Below the pieces are notes generated by a model. It was given only the letters and a program-made list of their open reading frames with translations, did no database searches and was not told the origin of the DNA. This document shows, one piece after another, positions 39,751 to 52,499 of a stretch of DNA of 64,000 bases. The position numbers were made by a program, and so were the translations under genes. Every line of letters begins with the position of its first letter. Positions within the stretch are counted from its first letter, which is position 1. Source of the DNA: an uncultured Buttiauxella sp. (lineage in GTDB: Bacteria; Pseudomonadota; Gammaproteobacteria; Enterobacterales; Enterobacteriaceae); the NCBI GenBank assembly GCA_946480445.1, contig CAMLJN010000005.1:62001-126000 (forward strand). The letters are read 5' to 3'.

Positions 39751-40531
39751 ATTTCAACGGGGAACGCTGCCGCTTCTGGTCAGCATACCCCACGCCGGGA
39801 CAGAACTAACCCCGCAAGTCGCAGCGGGGTTAAGCGAAGCAGCGCGCACACTGCCTGATACCGACTGGCACATTCCCCGACTCTATGACTTTGCCAGCAA
39901 ACTTGGCGCAAGCGTTCTGAGCGGCAACTATTCCCGCATGGTTATCGATCTTAATCGCCCTGCCGACGATAAACCTCTCTATGCAACGGCCACCACGGGG
40001 CTATTTCCCGAGACGTTGTTTGACGGTACGCCAACGTTTCTGGCGGGTAAAGCGCCGGACGAGCAGCAGCGTAAAGCGGCACTCGACACCATCTGGCAGC
40101 CCTACCACCAGCAGCTACAGCATGAGCTGGAGCGGCTGAAAAGCGAATACGGTTATGCGCTGTTATTTGATGCCCACTCTATCGCCAGCCATATTCCTCG
40201 CCTGTTTGAAGGCCGCCTGCCGGATCTGAATTTCGGGACCAACGGCGGGCTTAGCTGCGACGCGCTGATTGAAGAACACCTGATTGCCTGTGCGGCAAGC
40301 CAGAAGCCGTTTAGCTGGGTGGTCAACGGCAGGTTTAAAGGGGGGTATATTACTCGCGCCTACGGTCAACCGGCACAGGGTATTCATGCGGTGCAGCTGG
40401 AGCTGGCACAGTGCAACTACATGGATGAGCAAGAGCCTTTCGGCTGGCAGGAAGAGCGTGCGGTTCGTTTACAGCCCCTGCTTGAGAAGCTGCTGCGCGC
40501 CATGCTGAAAAGTGCGGAACAGATTGCGTAA
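39734..40531 (+). CDS. hutG: N-formylglutamate deformylase (HutG, deformylase type)
   Basis: A 265-residue protein of the N-formylglutamate amidohydrolase family, not of the arginase-like formiminoglutamase family used by Klebsiella and Salmonella. Visible motifs are VSIPHAGTE (15-23), [26 protein letters not shown] and the late [14 protein letters not shown]. It releases formate and glutamate from N-formyl-glutamate, the product of HutF, completing the pathway. The start is GTG at 39734 behind GGGAGAG, overlapping the end of hutI, so the two are translationally coupled. Confidence 0.92.
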   Translation: MKAAFEFQRGTLPLLVSIPHAGTELTPQVAAGLSEAARTLPDTDWHIPRLYDFASKLGASVLSGNYSRMVIDLNRPADDKPLYATATTGLFPETLFDGTPTFLAGKAPDEQQRKAALDTIWQPYHQQLQHELERLKSEYGYALLFDAHSIASHIPRLFEGRLPDLNFGTNGGLSCDALIEEHLIACAASQKPFSWVVNGRFKGGYITRAYGQPAQGIHAVQLELAQCNYMDEQEPFGWQEERAVRLQPLLEKLLRAMLKSAEQIA

Positions 40532-40544
40532 TTCATAAAAGAAA

Positions 40545-40595
40545 ACCGCCGGTCCTGTCCACAGCGACTGCGCTATTGTGGACAGGACCGGCGGT
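40545..40595. terminator. Long perfect hairpin between hutG and spy
   Basis: Two 19-base arms (40545-40563 and 40577-40595) pair without a mismatch around a 13-base loop, with A residues on the left and CTTAA on the right. It ends the convergent hutI-hutG and spy transcripts; the stem is far longer than needed for a terminator. Confidence 0.8.
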
Positions 40596-40612
40596 CTTAA
40601 ATCAGCGAGCGG

Positions 40613-41101
40613 TTATTCCTGATCTGCAGGCATTTTACCTTCATGCTTAGGGCGTTCTGTCAGACGCTTCTCAAAATTCGCATTAAATTGCTTTTTCTGC
40701 TCCGGCGTCAGAATGTTGTAAATCTTATTCTGCGTTTCCATGCGGGCAAGCATACGCACTTTGTTCTGCTCGGCCATCTTGTCTACCTGCGCCTGTGCTT
40801 TAGCGCGGTCGAAGCTGTCGCTGGCGATAATGCTATGGGCCGCACGACGCTCTTCTACTGAAGGGCGCTCCATCTTGCCGCGCTGCTCTTTCATGATGTC
40901 GCGCACCTGCTGCTTCTGGGCGTCGGTCAGGTTCAGATCTTTGAACATCATTTCGTGGTGACCTCCGCGCGGACCTTTATGATGCAGCATTGGCGCATCG
41001 GTTTTGGCCGCGGCCGGGGTTGTCGCATCGGCCGCATGAGCCAGGTTCGCCGCGCCCAGAGCCAGAGTTGTAGCAACAAAGAGGGAAGTTAATTTACGCA
41101 T
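40613..41101 (-). CDS. spy: Periplasmic chaperone Spy
   Basis: A 162-residue protein with a signal peptide (cleavage after LAHA, residue 23) and the two LTxxQ motifs of the CpxP/Spy family (LTDAQ and LTPEQ). The mature protein is helical and highly charged. It binds unfolded periplasmic proteins without ATP and is induced by envelope stress through Cpx and Bae in E. coli. The upstream gap shows two GTAAA half-sites, but not at the spacing of a good CpxR box. Confidence 0.95.
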   Translation of the reverse strand: MRKLTSLFVATTLALGAANLAHAADATTPAAAKTDAPMLHHKGPRGGHHEMMFKDLNLTDAQKQQVRDIMKEQRGKMERPSVEERRAAHSIIASDSFDRAKAQAQVDKMAEQNKVRMLARMETQNKIYNILTPEQKKQFNANFEKRLTERPKHEGKMPADQE

Positions 41102-41419
41102 AGTATTTATCCTTTCTGGTTTCTCTTACGACAGGGTCTGTCGCGTTAACGAGATTGAGTTTACGACGCCCTTCGTCAAGTAAACGATGGCCCCGGTAAA
41201 GCATTGAAAGGATAAAAAACATCTTTGCAGCAATGATGAAGAAAATAAGGAGAAGGCGGGGCAAATTGAAACAAAATATATCAAGCAGCTGATTTTCAAG
41301 ACATTATGGAGAGAGTGTATAGTAATTCTCATGACGAATAAAGCAGCAGGTTAGGATTTATCTGTTTATTCATCATGGCGCGCTTAAATTTATTAGCCCC
41401 CGCCTCCGGGAGCCAATCA
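41102..41419. other. spy-astE intergenic region, no gene
   Basis: 318 bp without a supportable ORF. It holds the spy promoter side (AAAGGA before the spy start) and, close to the astE end, an imperfect GC-rich hairpin (about 41396-41412) that may end astE. GTAAA half-sites occur near 41180-41200. Nothing else was recognised. Confidence 0.5.
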
Positions 41420-42388
41420 TTATTTTATTTCCCGCAGCATTAACCCGGCCCGCAGCCCTAATGCAACGTTCGGATTGGGGAATAAAACAAACTCTTTCTC
41501 TTCCCGCACCACGTATCTTGTGCTGCCATCCTCCGCCAGCAGCGTACCCTGCGGGAAAGCGGTGAAGTTCTGCGTCTGCGCGCCCATATGCAGCACAAAG
41601 GAGGCCGAAAGTCGGGTGATTTGCTGCGCAACTTCGTAACGCAGAGGTTCACCTTCGGCTATCGGCGCTTCTCCCCCTGTCAGTAAGGCACTCAATGCGT
41701 CTTTGGTGACGGCAAACTGACTGAGATCGTTCTCCCCAAACGGCTGCGCTTTCCCCAGCTCCAGCGTGCAGCTTAAAGCGGTGAAGTGTTCGCTGCTGAA
41801 ATGAGTGAAGGTTCCGCCCGGTGCTCTGTGGAATACCAGCGCCTGAAGGCCCGCGCAGCCGAGCCACGCGAGGAAGCCTTCTTCATAAGGCAGAGGACGC
41901 ACGGGCAGCACGCCAAAACGGGGATGATACGAACTGCGGATAGCGGTATGCATATCCAGATGCCAGAGCACCGTTTCGCTGCCCTGCGACCAGAACAACT
42001 CTAAAGCATGCTCAAGGCGACCTGCGCGCTGGGTTTCTATACTTTCCGGGAACTGTTGCCAGCGCCCGCCAAACATCCGGTTCATGTCGCTGTGCAGATA
42101 GCGCTTGTTGCTGCGCAGCGCCGCAGGATTGCCGAGGATCACCAGCAGGCGCCACTGCAAGACAAGCTTACCCGCCAGCAGGTCATCCACCAGCTGGGCC
42201 AGGATCTCTACCGGCGCAGTTTCGTTACCGTGGACGCCCGCCGAAAGCACCAGCGCCTTTTCAACCGGCTGTAGCGGGGTGAGCGTCAATATGCCTTCAT
42301 CGCACCATTGCCAGCTTAGATGGGCATTCTTTCCTTCGGTTTGCATTGGCGCTTTCCCCGCCAGGGTCTGCGCCAGAAAATCCAGCAT
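41420..42388 (-). CDS. astE: Succinylglutamate desuccinylase AstE
   Basis: A 322-residue M14-like zinc hydrolase. The zinc motif lies in [14 protein letters not shown] and a further ligand region in [13 protein letters not shown]. It cuts N-succinyl-glutamate into succinate and glutamate, the last step of the AST arginine pathway. AGGAGG precedes the ATG. Unlike the tightly overlapping astC-astA-astD-astB genes, it is set 234 bp apart, a gap not found in the compact E. coli operon. Confidence 0.95.
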   Translation of the reverse strand: MLDFLAQTLAGKAPMQTEGKNAHLSWQWCDEGILTLTPLQPVEKALVLSAGVHGNETAPVEILAQLVDDLLAGKLVLQWRLLVILGNPAALRSNKRYLHSDMNRMFGGRWQQFPESIETQRAGRLEHALELFWSQGSETVLWHLDMHTAIRSSYHPRFGVLPVRPLPYEEGFLAWLGCAGLQALVFHRAPGGTFTHFSSEHFTALSCTLELGKAQPFGENDLSQFAVTKDALSALLTGGEAPIAEGEPLRYEVAQQITRLSASFVLHMGAQTQNFTAFPQGTLLAEDGSTRYVVREEKEFVLFPNPNVALGLRAGLMLREIK

Positions 42389-42622
42389 TTTGCCTCCTGT
42401 CTTGGCTGAATGGGCTAATTAAGCTTTTCGCTAAATGAATTATAGAGTTAAAACAGCAGGCCACTACACACGACTTTTATGATGATAGCGAGCAAACATG
42501 GCAATCCGGTGAAATTAACCGCCTCTGGCCGCGAAAAAACTGGCGGATGACGCTGGATTATCATCCTGCCAGGCCAGGCTCGTAGGTCATCGCGCTATCC
42601 AGGTGCTAAGCGCAAGGCGTGT

Positions 42623-46453
<3,831 letters not shown>

Positions 46454-46457
<4 letters not shown>

Positions 46458-47674
46458 GATGTTTCTCCTGCAAGAAAGCGTTCGCAGGCGCGCTCGAAGC
46501 GGTCCAGACCAAGCTTAACTTCGGCCTCGCTGACAATCAGCGCGGGGGCAAAACGCACCACGTTAGCCCCTGCAATCAGGGCGATCAGCCCTTCCTGAGC
46601 GGCAGTCTGGACAATAAGTTTAGCTTTCCCTGCGTACGTCTGCTGCAGGGCGCAACCTATCAGCAGCCCCAGCCCGCGAATTTCACTAAACAAATGATGT
46701 TTCTGATTAATTTCATTCAGCCGCTCCACAAACCACTGGTGGCGAACTTTTACGCCTTCGAGTACTTCAGGCGTTTTAATCAGCTCCATGACGCGACCCG
46801 CAACCGCCCCCGCCAGCGGGTTGCCGCCGTAGGTTGTGCCGTGCGTGCCCACCGTCATGACCTGAGAGAATTTATCCGTCGTCAGTATTGCGCCAATCGG
46901 GAAACCGCCGCCCAGCGCTTTAGCCGTTGAGAGCACGTCAGGCACAATGCCGTAGTGCATGTAGGCATACAGAGAGCCGGTACGGCCAACGCCCGTCTGA
47001 ACTTCATCAAAGATAAGCACCGCGTTGTGACGGTCGCACAGCTCGCGCAGGCCCTGCAGGAACGTCGGTTCAGCCGGTACCACGCCGCCTTCCCCCTGCA
47101 TCGGCTCCACTATCACCGCGCAGGTATTTTCGTTAATCAGCTCGCTTGCCGACTGTAAGTCGTTGTAGATAGCATGACTGATTTGCGGCGGCAGCGGGGC
47201 AAAATCCTGGGAATAAGCAGGCTGGCCACCTGCGGAGACGGTAAAGAGCGTGCGGCCATGAAACGCATTCTTAAAGGCCACAATGCCGCTTTTGTGCGCA
47301 CCGAAATTATCGTGGGCATACTTGCGGGCGAGCTTCAGTGCCGCTTCGTTCGCTTCCGCACCCGAGTTACAGAAGAACACTTTATCCGCGAAGGTGGCAT
47401 CAATCAGTTTTTTTGCCAGGCGAAGTACAGGCTCGTTGGTGTAGCCGTTACCGGTATGCCAGAACTTTGCCGCCTGCTCTTCCAGCTCCTTACGCAGTTC
47501 GGGATGGGCGTGCCCGAGGGCGTTAACCGCAATACCACCCGCAAAATCAATGTAATCCTTACCCTGCTGGTCCCACAACGTGGAGCCTTCACCGCGTACC
47601 GGAATAAAAGCCGCTGGGGCATAAACGGGCATCATCCATTCATCGAAGTTCTGACGTGTTATTGACTGCTGCAT
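46454..47674 (-). CDS. astC: Succinylornithine transaminase AstC
   Basis: A 406-residue class III PLP aminotransferase, first gene of the ast operon. The PLP Lys lies in [14 protein letters not shown] and the cofactor-binding segment in [30 protein letters not shown] is also present. It moves the amino group of succinyl-ornithine to 2-oxoglutarate and, in E. coli, can also serve as an acetylornithine aminotransferase. A sigma-54 promoter stands 73 bp upstream, which puts the operon under nitrogen control. Confidence 0.96.
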
Positions 47675-47746
47675 AGCGACCTCTTCCGGTAAACAAAAAG
47701 TAGATTAAATGTTAAATATTTGAGTGTTTGCGCTGTAAATGTAGAT

Positions 47747-47762
47747 TGCAGCCTTCGTGCCA
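47747..47762 (-). promoter_or_regulatory. Sigma-54 promoter of astC
   Basis: The minus strand reads TGGCACGAAGGCTGCA. It has the -24 GG and -12 GC dinucleotides at exact spacing and differs from the consensus TGGCACG-N4-TTGCA by one base. The E. coli astC promoter is nearly the same. Confidence 0.9.
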
Positions 47763-47828
47763 GCCAGAGCTAAAAATGCATAACGGTGGAGGTAAAACGG
47801 AAAATCAATAGGTTAGACATAATCCATA

Positions 47829-47854
47829 TGCACCTGGAATGAATAAATGGTGCA
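47829..47854. promoter_or_regulatory. TGCACC / GGTGCA inverted repeat, candidate NtrC enhancer region
   Basis: TGCACC and GGTGCA, the two ends of an NtrC site, occur as perfect arms but 14 bp apart, wider than in the standard 17-bp site. It lies about 70 bp upstream of the sigma-54 promoter, a normal enhancer distance. The spacer contains an ArgR-like half-site TGAATAAAT. It may be two partial NtrC sites or a combined NtrC/ArgR region. Confidence 0.5.
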
Positions 47855-47862
47855 TAGTTTTA

Positions 47863-48160
47863 CGAGGGAGCTGGGATTGCCGCATGAAAACAAGAAATAT
47901 TATGCAAGTATAAAATTTAATGCTGGAATTGTGATCGACGACGAGATTTGCCCGCCGATTGCGCCCCATTTCGGGGCGTAAGGCGCGATTCTGGTGCAAT
48001 TCTTGCTGTTTATGCGGGCACCTGCGTCAAACAGGCGAGTCGACCGGCGCGGTGGCAGACTCTTCACCGTCTCAGCCCTGAGGGATTTTCCCCCAACTGC
48101 ATTCCCACTTATTTTCTGCTAACATCCTGCCACCCATGACAGTCACCACGGCAGCGACTT
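47863..48160. other. Upstream part of the astC-xthA divergent region, no gene seen
   Basis: About 300 bp with no ORF that starts with a usable signal. It must hold the xthA promoter; CTAACAT at about 48119 resembles a sigma-S type -10, in line with sigma-S control of E. coli xthA. No repeat family or RNA gene was recognised. Confidence 0.35.
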
Positions 48161-48967
48161 ATGAAATTTGTCTCTTTTAATATCAACGGCCTGCGCGCCA
48201 GACCACACCAGCTTGCAGCGATTATCGATCAGCATCAGCCTGACGTTATCGGCCTGCAGGAAACCAAAGTACACGACGACATGTTCCCGCTTGAAGAGGT
48301 TGCGAAGCTTGGCTACAACGTCTTTTATCACGGACAAAAGGGACACTACGGCGTAGCACTGCTGACTAAAGAGACGCCGATTGCCGTCCGCCGCGGCTTC
48401 CCGAACGATGATGAAGAGGCTCAGCGCCGCATTATCATGGCAGACATTCCCTCCCCGCTGGGCACGCTGACGGTGATCAACGGTTATTTCCCGCAGGGCG
48501 AAAGCCGCGACCACCCGACCAAATTCCCGGCGAAGGCAAAGTTTTACCAGGACCTGCAGGACTATCTGGTCAACGAGCTGGATAATACCAGGCCAGTACT
48601 GGTGATGGGTGACGTCAATATCAGCCCGACGGATCTGGATATTGGCATCGGCGAAGACAGCCGCAAGCGCTGGCTGCGTACCGGTAAATGCTCCTTCCTG
48701 CCGGAAGAACGCGAATGGATGCAGCGCCTGATGGGCTGGGGCCTGGTCGATACCTTCCGCCAGGCTCATCCTGAGACACAGGATAAATTCTCGTGGTTCG
48801 ACTATCGCTCGAAAGGCTTCGATGATAATCGCGGCCTGCGTATCGATCTGCTGCTGGCAAGCCAGCCGCTGGCGGAACGCTGTATTGCCACCGGAATAGA
48901 TTACGCTATCCGCAGCATGGAAAAACCCTCTGACCACGCGCCGGTGTGGGCACAATTTACACTGTAA
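48161..48967 (+). CDS. xthA: Exonuclease III
   Basis: A 268-residue endonuclease/exonuclease/phosphatase-fold enzyme, the E. coli length. The catalytic motifs are [23 protein letters not shown] (metal Glu), [13 protein letters not shown] and the terminal [10 protein letters not shown] (catalytic His). It cleaves at abasic sites and digests from 3-prime ends in base-excision repair. It is divergent from astC. Confidence 0.97.
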   Translation: MKFVSFNINGLRARPHQLAAIIDQHQPDVIGLQETKVHDDMFPLEEVAKLGYNVFYHGQKGHYGVALLTKETPIAVRRGFPNDDEEAQRRIIMADIPSPLGTLTVINGYFPQGESRDHPTKFPAKAKFYQDLQDYLVNELDNTRPVLVMGDVNISPTDLDIGIGEDSRKRWLRTGKCSFLPEEREWMQRLMGWGLVDTFRQAHPETQDKFSWFDYRSKGFDDNRGLRIDLLLASQPLAERCIATGIDYAIRSMEKPSDHAPVWAQFTL

Positions 48968-49026
48968 GAGACGGCAGCGCGCAGGAGAGTAAATGGATGT
49001 TACAGGCCGGACGGAGCGCTGACAGG

Positions 49027-49707
49027 ATGCGTAAACTGCTGCTTCTCACGCTGGCCGCTTTTATTGCGCTGCTGATGTTTTACCTGCCGCCGGAGGCCTT
49101 TAGCCTTGCGGGGCTGCAACAATACCATGCCCGGCTTTGCGCCTGGCATGCTCAGCATCCTTATCTTGTCGCCAGCCTGTTTTTCCTCACCTATGTTCTT
49201 ATCACCACGCTTTCCCTCCCCGGCGCTACGCTGCTGACTCTGCTTGGCGGCGCGTTGTTTGCTCTGCCGGAGGGCACCGTGCTGGTTGTACTCGCCGCTA
49301 CCTGCGGGGCAACCTTTGCCATGCTCATCAGCCGCTACCTGCTGCGCGACTGGGTAGGAAAACGCTTTTCGCGCATGATGGCTATCGTTGATCGGGGAAT
49401 GGAACGAGATGGGGTGCGCTATCTTTTTGCCTTACGTCTGGCTCCCGTTTTACCCTTTTTTGTGGTGAACCTGTTGATGGGCCTGACGCCGATTGCCGTG
49501 ACGCGCTACTTCGCCACCAGTCTGGTCGCCATGCTGCCCGCTATTCTGGTCTATCTCAACGCGGGCCGCCAGCTAAGCCAGCTGCATAGCCTGGCTGATA
49601 TTCTTTCGCCAGGCATGATGTTGACCTTTGCCCTGCTCGGCCTGTTACCGCTGGCATCGCGCTGGCTGGTGCGCCTTACAGCCATCCGCAGGACGGATAA
49701 GCGGTAG
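49027..49707 (+). CDS. TVP38/TMEM64-family membrane protein (YdjX/YdjZ-like)
   Basis: A 226-residue protein from the ATG at 49027, with about five or six membrane segments. The DedA/TVP38 core is visible: LSLPGATLLTLLGGALFALPEGTVLVVLAATCGATFAML and FALRLAPVLPFFVVNLLMGLTPI. E. coli has two such genes (ydjX and ydjZ) in this neighbourhood and I cannot tell which is the orthologue. An ATG ten codons earlier (48997) is an alternative start. A nine-codon ORF (48993-49022) with a better ribosome binding site ends 4 nt before 49027. Function is probably in envelope lipid transport, by family analogy. Confidence 0.85.
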   Translation: MRKLLLLTLAAFIALLMFYLPPEAFSLAGLQQYHARLCAWHAQHPYLVASLFFLTYVLITTLSLPGATLLTLLGGALFALPEGTVLVVLAATCGATFAMLISRYLLRDWVGKRFSRMMAIVDRGMERDGVRYLFALRLAPVLPFFVVNLLMGLTPIAVTRYFATSLVAMLPAILVYLNAGRQLSQLHSLADILSPGMMLTFALLGLLPLASRWLVRLTAIRRTDKR

Positions 49708-49743
49708 GGCGAGTCGCCCACTTAACTAAAGAAGGACTCCACT

Positions 49744-50919
49744 GTGCGATTATTTGCGCTTCTGCTCGGGCTGGCCGCCGCAAGTTTTGCCGCGACGGCG
49801 CAACAGCTGACCTGGAACGAACTCCGCTTGCAGGCTCAAGGGCAAACCGTATATTTCAACGCCTGGGGCGGCGACCCGGCGGTAAACAGTTACCTCGACT
49901 GGGTCAGCGATGAGCTGAAACGCCATTACGACATTACGCTGAAGATGGTGCGCCTTGCCGACGCTGCGGATGCCGTTAAACGTATTCAGAATGAAGCCCG
50001 CGCAGGGAGAACACAAAATGGCTCCGTGGATTTGCTGTGGGTCAACGGCGAAAATTTCCACACGCTCAAACGCGCGGGGCTTCTGGCGCAGGACTGGGCC
50101 GAGCGGCTCCCCAACTGGCGCTATGTCGATCAGAGCAAACCCGTGCGCGAAGACTTCTCCCAGCCGGTAGAGGGCGCGGAAGCCCCCTGGGGCAGCGCCC
50201 AGCTAATGTTTATCGGCGATAGCCTGCGCACAAAATCCTTGCCACGCAGCGCCGATGAGCTACTGGCATTCGCGAAAGCGAATCCAGGCAAAGTCAGCTA
50301 CCCCCGCCCGCCGGATTTTACCGGTACAGCCTTTCTCGAACAGATGCTGATTGTCCTGAGTAAAGATCCGCAGGCGCTGCGCTGCGCGCCAGACCCGGCC
50401 ACTTTTGCCGAGGTCACCGCGCCGCTGTGGCACTATCTCGATCGGCTTCACCCTTATCTGTGGCGTGAAGGAAAGTCTTTCCCGCCCACGCCTGCACGCA
50501 TGGATCGTATGCTCGCCGACAGCGAACTGCTGCTGTCGCTGACCTTTAATCCAGCCCATGTCGACAACCTGATTGCTCGCCAGCAGCTGCCGAAAACCGC
50601 CCGCGCCTTCGGTTTTACAAAAGGGATGCTCGGGAACGTGCACTTCGTGGCCATTCCGGCCAATGCTCGTGCCGGAGCAGCAGCCCAGGTCGTGGCTAAC
50701 TTTCTGCTGTCCCCCGAAGCGCAAATCCACAAAGCAACGCCATCCGTCTGGGGCGATCCGAGCGTGCTGGACGCGGCAAAGCTCCCTGCTCCGCTCAATA
50801 CTCAACTCGCAGGGCTGGTGCCCGCAAGCCTTGAGCCGGCCCCCTTCCTTGCCGAGCCTCACGCGGCATGGGTCGCCGCCATCGAAAAAGCCTGGCTGCA
50901 ACGTTACGGTTCACGATGA
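49744..50919 (+). CDS. ynjB: YnjB, periplasmic substrate-binding protein of the YnjBCD ABC transporter
   Basis: A 391-residue extracellular solute-binding protein with a signal peptide (LLLGLAAASFAATAQQ), starting at GTG 49744 with AAGGA upstream. The mature start VYFNAWGGDPAVNSYLDWV is like that of iron and small-molecule binders. The ynjBCD genes encode binder, fused permease and ATPase. The substrate is unknown; thiamine-like or sulfur-containing compounds have been suggested for relatives. The stop overlaps the ynjC start as ATGA. Confidence 0.93.
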   Translation: MRLFALLLGLAAASFAATAQQLTWNELRLQAQGQTVYFNAWGGDPAVNSYLDWVSDELKRHYDITLKMVRLADAADAVKRIQNEARAGRTQNGSVDLLWVNGENFHTLKRAGLLAQDWAERLPNWRYVDQSKPVREDFSQPVEGAEAPWGSAQLMFIGDSLRTKSLPRSADELLAFAKANPGKVSYPRPPDFTGTAFLEQMLIVLSKDPQALRCAPDPATFAEVTAPLWHYLDRLHPYLWREGKSFPPTPARMDRMLADSELLLSLTFNPAHVDNLIARQQLPKTARAFGFTKGMLGNVHFVAIPANARAGAAAQVVANFLLSPEAQIHKATPSVWGDPSVLDAAKLPAPLNTQLAGLVPASLEPAPFLAEPHAAWVAAIEKAWLQRYGSR

Positions 50920-52499
50920 GGCGTAAATTTTCGCTCGCACAATGTCTGGCCTGGCCGCTGATGGGGGCGCTCTTCTTTCCGTTGCTCCCCGGCATGGTCA
51001 TGATGCTAAGCCCCGTGCTAGCGGGCGATGTCTGGCTGGCCTTGTGGCAGGATTCGCAGTGGCCCCGGGCGCTGCTGGCGACCGTGATTTCAACGCTAAT
51101 CAGCGTGTGCGGCGCGCTTGCTTTGACCTTGCTGATAGTTTGCGGCCTGTGGCCAGGCGCCAGGTGGCAGCGCTATGTACAGCGCCTGCCGCTGCTGCTT
51201 GCCTTCCCACACGTCGCATTTGCCAGCGGCTTTTTGTTTCTGTTTGCCGAACATGGCTGGCTGGCGAGACTGATTGATTTCACTTTTCCGGTCGATACGC
51301 TCGGGACAGGGTTAGGAATGATGCTGGCGCTCAAAGAAACCTGGTTTTTGCTGTGGTTTACCAGCACTCAGCTTGCTCACCAGCAGCTTGAACAGCAGCT
51401 GATCGTCGCACGTTCGCTGGGTTATGGCCCGCTGCACGCCCGCTTTCTGGTGCTGGTCCCGCAGCTGCTGCCGCGTCTGGGCTGGGCCATAGTGGCGATT
51501 CTCGCCTACAGCCTCTCGGTGGTTGATGTGGCGACGATCCTCGGGCCGGACAACCCGCCCACGTTTGCCGTGCTCGCCTGGCAATGGATAAATGACGCCG
51601 ACCCCGCGCAGCAGGCGAAGGGAATGGCGCTGGCGCTGCTGCTTCTGGTTCTTCTCGCGGGTTTCCTGCTCCCGGGCCACCTCGCGTGGCAGCTTATCAG
51701 GGCGCAGTCCGGCCGTTTTTCCGGACGCCGCTATCCTTACGATATGACCTCTCTGGCAACCGGCGTGACGAGAGGCCTGTCACTGCTGGGCCTTGCTGCC
51801 ATTGCCATGCTGGCCGTCTGGTCGGTAGCACAGGCCTGGTTTTATCCGGCCAGGCTTCCGGACGCCATTTCGCTCAGCGCCTGGCGGTTAAGCCATTTCG
51901 ACACGCTAACCACCGCATTGTACCTGGGGCTGGCGAGCAGCCTGCTGGCTATTGTCATTGTGTTGCTGTGGCTGGAGGGAAGTTCACGCAGGTTCGATCT
52001 GTGGGTTATGCTGCCGCTTATTCTGCCCGCTTTACCCCTGGCCGCCGGGCAATACCAGGTCCTTGTGTATCTCGAGCAGGAAGGCACCTGGCAGGCCGTT
52101 ATCTGGAGCCATCTTCTCTGGGTCGTGCCCTATACGCTGCTGGTGCTAAAACCCGCCTGGCTGCGTCTTGATACCCGCCATATCACAGTCGCCCGCACGC
52201 TGGGCTGGTCGGCCTGGAAAATTTTATGGGGGATCAAAGCCCCTTTGCTGCTGCGCCCGATTTGCGGTGCGTTCGCCGTGGGTTTTTCCGTCAGCGTGGC
52301 GCAGTACCTGCCAACGCTCTACGCCGGAGCAGGACGTTTTGCCACCGTAACAACCGAAGCCGTGGCGCAGAGCAGCGGAGGCGATCCGCAGCAGCTGGCG
52401 ATCCAGGCTCTGCTGCAAACGCTGCTGCCCGCCGCAATATTTGTGCTCACGGTAAAGGTGGGCCGGTTAATTAGCCATTACAGACAGGGGTTAAGTTAA
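50916..52499 (+). CDS. ynjC: YnjC, fused ABC permease
   Basis: A 527-residue membrane protein from the ATG at 50916; the upstream extension overlaps ynjB in another frame. Two homologous permease halves (about 1-270 and 290-527) each carry the binding-protein-dependent transport signature. In the first half it is around EQQLIVARSLGYGPLHARFLVLVP, and in the second around ITVARTLGWSAWKILWGIKAP. It forms the channel for the YnjB substrate. It overlaps ynjD by one base (TAATG). Confidence 0.93.
   Translation: MRRKFSLAQCLAWPLMGALFFPLLPGMVMMLSPVLAGDVWLALWQDSQWPRALLATVISTLISVCGALALTLLIVCGLWPGARWQRYVQRLPLLLAFPHVAFASGFLFLFAEHGWLARLIDFTFPVDTLGTGLGMMLALKETWFLLWFTSTQLAHQQLEQQLIVARSLGYGPLHARFLVLVPQLLPRLGWAIVAILAYSLSVVDVATILGPDNPPTFAVLAWQWINDADPAQQAKGMALALLLLVLLAGFLLPGHLAWQLIRAQSGRFSGRRYPYDMTSLATGVTRGLSLLGLAAIAMLAVWSVAQAWFYPARLPDAISLSAWRLSHFDTLTTALYLGLASSLLAIVIVLLWLEGSSRRFDLWVMLPLILPALPLAAGQYQVLVYLEQEGTWQAVIWSHLLWVVPYTLLVLKPAWLRLDTRHITVARTLGWSAWKILWGIKAPLLLRPICGAFAVGFSVSVAQYLPTLYAGAGRFATVTTEAVAQSSGGDPQQLAIQALLQTLLPAAIFVLTVKVGRLISHYRQGLS

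Noticed and set aside
41160..41210. CpxR box upstream of spy
   Set aside because: Two GTAAA half-sites are present but 11 bp apart instead of 5, so I do not call a CpxR site, although Cpx control of spy is known in E. coli.
48143..48955. 270-codon ORF antisense to xthA
   Set aside because: It lies wholly opposite a clear exonuclease III gene, has no family resemblance, and reflects codon bias of the real gene.
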